From Chryseobacterium gambrini (GTDB taxonomy: Bacteria; Bacteroidota; Bacteroidia; Flavobacteriales; Weeksellaceae): a stretch of 64,000 nt of DNA. A model generated the notes under the pieces. It made no database searches and was not told the origin of the DNA. It saw only the letters and a program-made list of their open reading frames with translations. Shown piece after piece: positions 60,414 to 64,000 of this stretch (its first letter is position 1; every line of letters starts with the position of its first letter). The DNA lies in assembly GCF_900156825.1 (NCBI RefSeq), contig NZ_FTOV01000005.1:62001-126000 (forward strand), read 5' to 3'. The position numbers and the translations under genes were made by a program.

Positions 60414-61226
60414 TTATTTGCTTTTTACAATACCCGCCAATTCCAGTTTTGCATCTTCAGGAAATCCTGAAAGTCCGGGAATATCGTTGTATTCTACAAT
60501 TATTTTTTCTCCGTTTTCTGTTTCCAGAACATCAATCGCCACAATATCTGCTTTGATGTTTTCCTGTAACAGTTTTACTTTTTCTATCCATTCTTTTTCG
60601 GGCTCGATGAGTTGATATTCCTGAGTTAAAGAATTGGCTTTCCAATATTTGCCTTTTCTTTTCATCGCCCAGACTTTATCATTGACAGCCAGATAACGAA
60701 TGTCATATTGATAATCAATAAATTTCTCTGTCGTCACATAATCCTTATGAATAAAGAGTAAATCTTTCAGTTCTTCCCATTGTTCTTCGGTTGAAACCAG
60801 ACTTTTTCCATATCCACCATGATGATTTCCAACTTTAACCACGAAAGGAAACTGCATTTCCAGATTTTTCAATTGAGTTGTATTGGTTGCGACATTAAAA
60901 TCAATCACAGGCAATCCAAGCTTTTTCAATCTGTTTAACATGGATAATCTTTCGTAACCTATTAATAATGTTGAAGCTGAATTCACGCATGGGATTCCTG
61001 AATATTCAATCAATTCCAAAATGTTTCTGTGTTTTGCTTCAGGATTGATCGCTCCCAATCTCCAAAAAATAACATCCGGTTTGCAGACTCCATTCTCATC
61101 AATGGCATACAGTTCAGCATTTTTTACGATAAATTCTGAGGTCTGAACTTTCTTCTGAACCACATCAAATCCTGCAAAGTAATCCTGCCAGTATTTTTCT
61201 CCGTTGATGATTAAAATTGTTTTCAT
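60414..61226 (-). CDS. ATP-grasp protein, RimK-like
   Basis: This 270-residue protein has ATP-grasp elements IPCVNSASTLLIGYERLSMLNRLKKLGLPVIDF, FPFVVKVGNHHGGYGKSLV (glycine-rich loop), TTEKFIDYQYDIRYLAVND and IVAIDVLETENGEKIIVEYNDIPGLSGFP (metal ligands). These are RimK/glutathione-synthase-like. It should form an amide bond using ATP on an unknown acceptor. It is 23 bases upstream of the R2K-like gene, so the two likely act in one pathway. Confidence 0.85.
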   Translation of the reverse strand: MKTILIINGEKYWQDYFAGFDVVQKKVQTSEFIVKNAELYAIDENGVCKPDVIFWRLGAINPEAKHRNILELIEYSGIPCVNSASTLLIGYERLSMLNRLKKLGLPVIDFNVATNTTQLKNLEMQFPFVVKVGNHHGGYGKSLVSTEEQWEELKDLLFIHKDYVTTEKFIDYQYDIRYLAVNDKVWAMKRKGKYWKANSLTQEYQLIEPEKEWIEKVKLLQENIKADIVAIDVLETENGEKIIVEYNDIPGLSGFPEDAKLELAGIVKSK

Positions 61227-61325
61227 TATTTTATTTTTTTTGGATGGAGGCTAGAAGCTGGATGAGGGAGGTAATCGAAGCGTTTTAAACTTCCGTATCC
61301 CATCATCCCACTTCCAGCTATTTTA

Positions 61326-61811
61326 TCACACCATCATATCAGCACAACTGGAACTTGCGAAGGCGTAAGGTTTTGCTTTAAACACATATCCCATTCCAAG
61401 AATATATCCCATTGCGTCTCTTAAGGCAACATTGGATTTGAAATCCGGATCGGTGTTAATGTCTGCGTGTACCTCCATTTCCACTCCATAAGCATCCAGA
61501 ACAGCGCAAATAGCGTAAGCAATTTCTACGGATTTGTTCACCTCGTTCAGCATACGTTCTTTGATACTGATAGTCTGTATTTCTCTTTCTTTTCTGATAA
61601 AGGTAAACGCTCCTTTTCCCTCACGAATAAATACTACTGCCGTAGCATAATTAATGGCATCCCCGTATACATGGGAGTCTGAACCTACACAAACCTTCAG
61701 TCGGTGTCCATTTGCCTGTTCGCGGATGATGGCTTCTTCTACCAGCTGTATGATAGAGTTTTGGAAAATTTTTCCTGTCATGTTCTGCCATACTTGTTGT
61801 TGCGTTTCCAT
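61326..61811 (-). CDS. YkuK/DUF458-like RNase H-fold protein
   Basis: This 161-residue protein has VCVGSDSHVYGDAINYATAVVFI (residues 41-63), MLNEVNKSVEIAYAI and VEMEVHADINTDPDFKSN. It follows the YkuK family with an RNase H-like fold and acidic residues. Function in the family is unknown, possibly nuclease or nucleic-acid binding. It is the first protein gene downstream of the tRNA array, consistent with an RNA-related job. Confidence 0.82.
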   Translation of the reverse strand: METQQQVWQNMTGKIFQNSIIQLVEEAIIREQANGHRLKVCVGSDSHVYGDAINYATAVVFIREGKGAFTFIRKEREIQTISIKERMLNEVNKSVEIAYAICAVLDAYGVEMEVHADINTDPDFKSNVALRDAMGYILGMGYVFKAKPYAFASSSCADMMV

Positions 61812-61932
61812 TTTTTCTACATGTTTTTTGTTTTGTTTAAATTTTAATAATTACGTCAATTGTCAATTCACTGTATTGTCAATTTAAAATTCACTTGCGA
61901 AGCAAATTGACCATTGACCATTAACATTCCTG

Positions 61933-62003
61933 CACTCCGAATCGGATTCGAACCAATACCATCAGTTTTGGAGACTGAGATGCTGCCATTACACTATCGG
62001 AGT
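61933..62003 (-). tRNA. tRNA-Trp (CCA anticodon)
   Basis: Acceptor ACTCCGA/TCGGAGT (7 bp), D-arm GTGTAATGGCAGCAT, anticodon arm TCAGT-CTCCAAA-ACTGA with anticodon CCA, T-arm with GGTTCGAATCC. Discriminator G. No CCA end is encoded. The D-arm is shared with the neighbouring Gln and degenerate tRNAs, suggesting origin by duplication. Confidence 0.85.
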
Positions 62004-62011
62004 AGTTTTTG

Positions 62012-62084
62012 TTGATTCATCAGGACTCGAACCTGAACAACAAGAGTCAAAGTCTTGTGTGCTGACCAATTACACTATGAATCA
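62012..62084 (-). tRNA. tRNA-Gln (TTG anticodon)
   Basis: Acceptor TGATTCA/TGAATCA, D-arm GTGTAATTGGTCAGCAC, anticodon arm CAAGA-CTTTGAC-TCTTG with anticodon TTG, T-arm CAGG-TTCGAGT-CCTG. Discriminator A. CCA is not encoded. Confidence 0.88.
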
Positions 62085-62090
62085 GTTTTA

Positions 62091-62168
62091 TAAGTAATGA
62101 GTAATAGGTAATTAGTAATTTTTTTGCGCATAATTCATTACTTATTGCACATTACTTATTACTTATAT
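62091..62168. repeat. Palindromic AT-rich spacer S1 in the tRNA array
   Basis: TAAGTAATGAGTAATAGGTAAT on the left is mirrored by ATTACTTATTACTTATA on the right. Similar spacers occur at 62256-62331 and 62421-62521. Confidence 0.6.
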
Positions 62169-62172
62169 CTCG

Positions 62173-62245
62173 TGGAACAGACAGGAATCGAACCTGTACC
62201 TTTAGTTTTTCAGACTAACGTGCAGACCTGCTACACCACTCTTCC
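62173..62245 (-). tRNA. tRNA-Phe (GAA anticodon)
   Basis: Acceptor GGAAGAG/CTGTTCC with one G-G mismatch, D-arm GTGTAGCAGGTCTGCAC, anticodon arm TTAGT-CTGAAAA-ACTAA with anticodon GAA, T-arm ACAGG-TTCGATT-CCTGT. Discriminator A. The acceptor mismatch is unusual for a translation tRNA. Confidence 0.82.
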
Positions 62246-62255
62246 AATTTTATAG

Positions 62256-62331
62256 GTAATGAGTAATTGGTAATCAGTAATATTTTTTGCCTGCAATTTA
62301 TTACCCGTTGCTTATTACCGATTACTTATAT
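62256..62331. repeat. Palindromic AT-rich spacer S2 in the tRNA array
   Basis: GGTAATGAGTAATTGGTAATCAGTAAT is mirrored by TTACCCGTTGC..TTACCGATTACTTATA. It is the same family as S1. Confidence 0.55.
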
Positions 62332-62335
62332 TCTG

Positions 62336-62409
62336 TACGGGAAGAGGGATTCGAACCCCCAAAACCTTGAGCCTAAATCAAGTGTGTCTACCATTTCCAC
62401 CATTCCCGC
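62336..62409 (-). tRNA. tRNA-Leu (TAG anticodon) with short variable region
   Basis: Acceptor GCGGGAA/TTCCCGT, Leu-type D-arm GTGGAAATGGTAGACAC, anticodon arm CTTGA-TTTAGGC-TCAAG with anticodon TAG, T-arm GGGGG-TTCGAAT-CCCTC, discriminator A. The variable region is only about 5 bases, whereas bacterial tRNA-Leu normally has a long variable arm. Total length is 74 rather than about 85. Confidence 0.8.
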
Positions 62410-62420
62410 GGATTTCATTA

Positions 62421-62521
62421 GTAATGAGTAATTGATAATCAGTAATAAAAATTATCTTCTATAAATTTATAATTCGTATTAACCTTCAATAATTATTCAT
62501 TGCTCATTACTTATTACTTAT
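62421..62521. repeat. Palindromic AT-rich spacer S3 in the tRNA array
   Basis: GTAATGAGTAATTGATAATCAGTAAT is mirrored by ATTCATTGCTCATTACTTATTACTTATA across a less symmetric middle. Confidence 0.5.
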
Positions 62522-62537
62522 ATTTTTAGGTTCGAGA

Positions 62538-62608
62538 AAAGCCTGTCTATATTTATAAACTATGCCTGTAATGTTTTTTTAAAGATCTTCTGCGCTCGAC
62601 AGACCTTT
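62538..62608 (-). ncRNA. GCGCAGAAG-motif structured element A
   Basis: Minus strand: AAAGGTCTGTC pairs with GACAGGCTTT around GAGCGCAGAAGATCTTTA and an AU-rich loop. The 3' side ends in CTTTTC. Three more copies lie at 63126, 63429 and 63546, and one at 10737. It is not a known tRNA shape. Confidence 0.55.
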
Positions 62609-62722
62609 CTCTTTCCATTTAACCTATTTCTTTGTGAATTGTCAATCGTCAATTTACTTCGTAGTCAATTCTTAAAATTCACTTGAGGAGCAAAATTCAC
62701 CATTCACCTTTTCACTTTCCTG

Positions 62723-62795
62723 TACTCTATAAGGGAATCGAACCCTTGTTTTCTGCTCGAAAGGCAGGCGTCCTGAACCGTTAGACGAATAGAGC
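62723..62795 (-). tRNA. tRNA-Glu (TTC anticodon)
   Basis: Acceptor GCTCTAT/ATAGAGT, D-arm TCGTCTAACGGTTCAGGACG, anticodon arm CCTGC-CTTTCGA-GCAGA with anticodon TTC, T-arm AAGGG-TTCGATT-CCCTT. Discriminator A. It looks fully canonical. Confidence 0.9.
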
Positions 62796-62884
62796 ATTTT
62801 TGTTATGAATTGTTAATCGTCAATTTCTTTGCAGTCATTTTTTTTAAATTGACAATTGACTATTTACCATTCACTTTTCTTTGA

Positions 62885-62955
62885 CCATCTGACCAGGAGT
62901 CGAACCTGAACAACAAGAGTACATTTCCTGCATGCTGCCATTACATTATCAGCGG
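62885..62955 (-). pseudogene. Degenerate tRNA (Gln/Trp-derived, TGT in the anticodon position)
   Basis: It keeps a D-arm like tRNA-Trp (AATGTAATGGCAGCAT) and a T-arm CAGG-TTCGACT-CCTG like tRNA-Gln. The acceptor pairs in only about five of seven positions, and the anticodon loop AATGTAC lacks U33. It is probably a non-functional or repurposed copy. Confidence 0.65.
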
Positions 62956-62957
62956 TG

Positions 62958-63044
62958 TGGTGGAAGTAGCAGGATTCGAACCTACTCAGCAATGAAGCAA
63001 CAGATTTACAGTCTGCCCCGACTCTCCAACTTCGGCGTACTTCC
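62958..63044 (-). tRNA. tRNA-Tyr (GTA anticodon)
   Basis: Acceptor GGAAGTA/TACTTCC, anticodon arm GCAGA-CTGTAAA-TCTGT with anticodon GTA, long variable arm (TGCTTCATTGCTGAG), T-arm GTAGG-TTCGAAT-CCTGC. Discriminator A and an encoded CCA (62960-62958). It is the only tRNA here with CCA encoded. Confidence 0.92.
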
Positions 63045-63125
63045 CTTTTTTCATGAGTAATAAGTAATTGGTAATGAGTAATATTTTCCAACTAACTTTT
63101 TAATCTTTAATTTTTGAAGAAAAAC

Positions 63126-63180
63126 AAAGCCTGTCTTAATTTTTAGTTTGATGTAAGAACTTCTGCGCTCGACAAACTTT
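63126..63180 (-). ncRNA. GCGCAGAAG-motif structured element B
   Basis: Minus strand: AAAGTTTGTC pairs with GACAGGCTTT (10 bp with two wobbles), enclosing GAGCGCAGAAGTTCTTACAT. It is followed by TTTGTTTTTC, so it could also stop transcription. Confidence 0.55.
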
Positions 63181-63276
63181 TTTCTTTCTTCGGAACTAAT
63201 CTCATTTTAGTTATTTGAGATGGTTATGGGATTGTTCATAACCTTTTTATTCTTTTTTATCTGAATTCACGAATGT

Positions 63277-63350
63277 TTCACATTTCAAACCCACTCAGCT
63301 TACGCAACGGTTTTGCAGACCGCCCCGACTCTTCCGCTTCGGCGAACCAT
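63277..63350 (-). pseudogene. tRNA-Cys-like gene (GCA) on a tRNA-Tyr-type body, T-stem damaged
   Basis: The core GGAAGAGTCGGGGC, anticodon arm GCGGT-CTGCAAA-ACCGT (GCA) and long variable arm TGCGTAAGCTGAG are tRNA-Tyr-like. The 5' acceptor GGTTCGC can pair with GTGAAAC in six of seven positions. But the T-loop reads TTTGAAA and the 3' T-stem strand is missing. It is probably a pseudogene or a repurposed tRNA. Confidence 0.62.
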
Positions 63351-63428
63351 CGTTTTTGCAACTATTTGTTCGTTGCTGGTTGATCGTTTTTAGATGATAT
63401 CACATCTCTAAATTCTAATCAAAAAAAT

Positions 63429-63483
63429 AAAGCCTGTCTTAATTTTTGTTTGATGTAAGAACTTCTGCGCTTTGACAAACTTT
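63429..63483 (-). ncRNA. GCGCAGAAG-motif structured element C
   Basis: Near copy of element B: AAAGTTTGTC/GACAGGCTTT closes AAAGCGCAGAAGTTCTTACA. Its conserved part differs from B by only a few bases. Confidence 0.55.
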
Positions 63484-63545
63484 ATCTGATCTAAAATTTA
63501 TATTATGTTTAAAACTTTCATTATCCCGCTTCAAAATGAGTTAAG

Positions 63546-63612
63546 AAAAAGCCTGTCTATATTATATCGTGTTTTTTTGGCTAAAGATCTTCTTCTCTCG
63601 ACAAGCCTTTTC
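63546..63612 (-). ncRNA. GCGCAGAAG-motif structured element D (diverged)
   Basis: AAAAGGCTTGTC/GACAGGCTTTTT closes GAGAGAAGAAGATCTTTAGC. The motif is changed at two positions (GAGAAGAAG for GCGCAGAAG) but the AGATCTTTA part matches element A. Confidence 0.5.
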
Positions 63613-63735
63613 TTTTTCTCTTTGAAACAATTAACTTAGTGTGAATTGTGAATAGCCAATTGTCAATTTGCTTTGCTTGTCAATTTTTAAATTCACTTAC
63701 GAAGTAAAATTCACTATTTACCATTCACTTTTCTG

Positions 63736-63809
63736 TAATTTCGGAAGGACTCGAACCTTCAACCTTCGGCTTATGAAACCGATACTCTAACCCATTGAGC
63801 TACGAAATC
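63736..63809 (-). tRNA. tRNA-Met (CAT anticodon), copy 1
   Basis: Acceptor GATTTCG/CGAAATT, D-arm GCTCAATGGGTTAGAGT, anticodon arm TCGGT-TTCATAA-GCCGA with anticodon CAT, T-arm GAAGG-TTCGAGT-CCTTC. Discriminator A. An Ile2 (lysidine) identity cannot be excluded by sequence alone. Confidence 0.88.
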
Positions 63810-63909
63810 GTTTTTAATTTGGTGAATAATCAATTGTCAGTCTGCTTTGCTTGTCAATTTTTAAATTCACTTACGAAGTAAAATTTACCATTGACCATTC
63901 ACTTTTCTG

Positions 63910-63983
63910 TAATTTCGGAAGGACTCGAACCTTCAACCTTCGGCTTATGAAACCGATACTCTAACCCATTGAGCTACAAAATC
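63910..63983 (-). tRNA. tRNA-Met (CAT anticodon), copy 2
   Basis: Identical to copy 1 except one acceptor base (GATTTTG, giving a wobble pair). Flanking spacer sequence is also duplicated (about 174-base period), so this is a recent tandem duplication. Confidence 0.88.
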
Positions 63984-64000
63984 GTTTTTAATTTGGTGAA

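Noticed and set aside
62864..63091. Minus-strand 75-residue ORF in the tRNA array
   Set aside because: It covers tRNA-Tyr and the degenerate tRNA in a reading frame with no leader; it is a by-product of tRNA sequence.

Overview
The window looks like a chromosomal segment of a Chryseobacterium-type flavobacterium (Bacteroidota). Reasons: AT-rich DNA, Bacteroidota -7 promoter boxes (TAnnTTTG), A-rich rather than Shine-Dalgarno leaders, type IX secretion (PorZ, sorting-domain cargo), malate:quinone oxidoreductase and many flavobacterial dispersed palindromes. Species is not determinable from the sequence alone.

Layout. 1-8.4 kb: three POT/PTR peptide transporters, interrupted by a Crp/Fnr regulator with a small putative target operon (MBL protein, NTF2-like protein, MoaF-like lipoprotein), then a secreted thioredoxin-fold protein. 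8.5-31.4 kb: mostly housekeeping genes (recG, dapA, split 5'-nucleotidase, porZ, recO, a large GH63-like glycosidase, an SDR, mqo, gpsA, an M23 peptidase, an FKBP) with small accessory genes and one isolated structured-RNA candidate at 10.7-10.9 kb. 31.7-33.5 kb: a catalase-fold protein and a repeat-rich stretch. 33.5-39.8 kb: a Ter (tellurite/stress) cluster: TerC, two TerD proteins, a TelA-type protein, a phosphoribosyltransferase and a HAD protein. 40.2-44.6 kb: an EF-G paralogue behind a terminated leader, and a SulP transporter.

45-64 kb is the unusual part, nearly all on the minus strand. It reads as an RNA surveillance and repair island. A Ro60/TROVE-domain protein (49.3-50.8 kb) lies next to a tandem array of twelve Y-RNA-like units (46.18-47.93 kb). 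Each unit has an outer stem, a conserved bulged motif GNCGTA(G/A), an inner stem and a unit-specific insert. Inserts include circularly permuted tRNA halves with a closed acceptor stem, and in one unit a 21-nt exact copy of conserved 23S rRNA. Four copies of a shared promoter element (paired TRCGYA/TGCGYA boxes ahead of a TTTGC -7 box) drive the two array blocks, the TROVE gene and a pair of Eri1-like 3'-5' exonucleases. Further upstream come a metallophosphoesterase, a nucleoside-hydrolase-like protein, an RNase Z-like MBL protein, an Rnl2-type RNA ligase, a DinB protein, a cyclic-phosphate-processing receiver (cREC), two ATP-grasp enzymes and a YkuK RNase H-like protein. A tRNA array follows (two Met, Cys-like, Tyr, a degenerate tRNA, Glu, Leu, Phe, Gln, Trp), interspersed with four copies of a structured element sharing the motif GCGCAGAAG(A/T)TCTT.

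Working model (inference): an induced module in which Ro60-Y RNA complexes sort damaged RNA, nucleases and end-processing enzymes clean the ends, the ligase reseals them, and the spare tRNAs and tRNA/rRNA mimics act as replacements, guides or decoys. All function assignments come from reading motifs; no database search was run.
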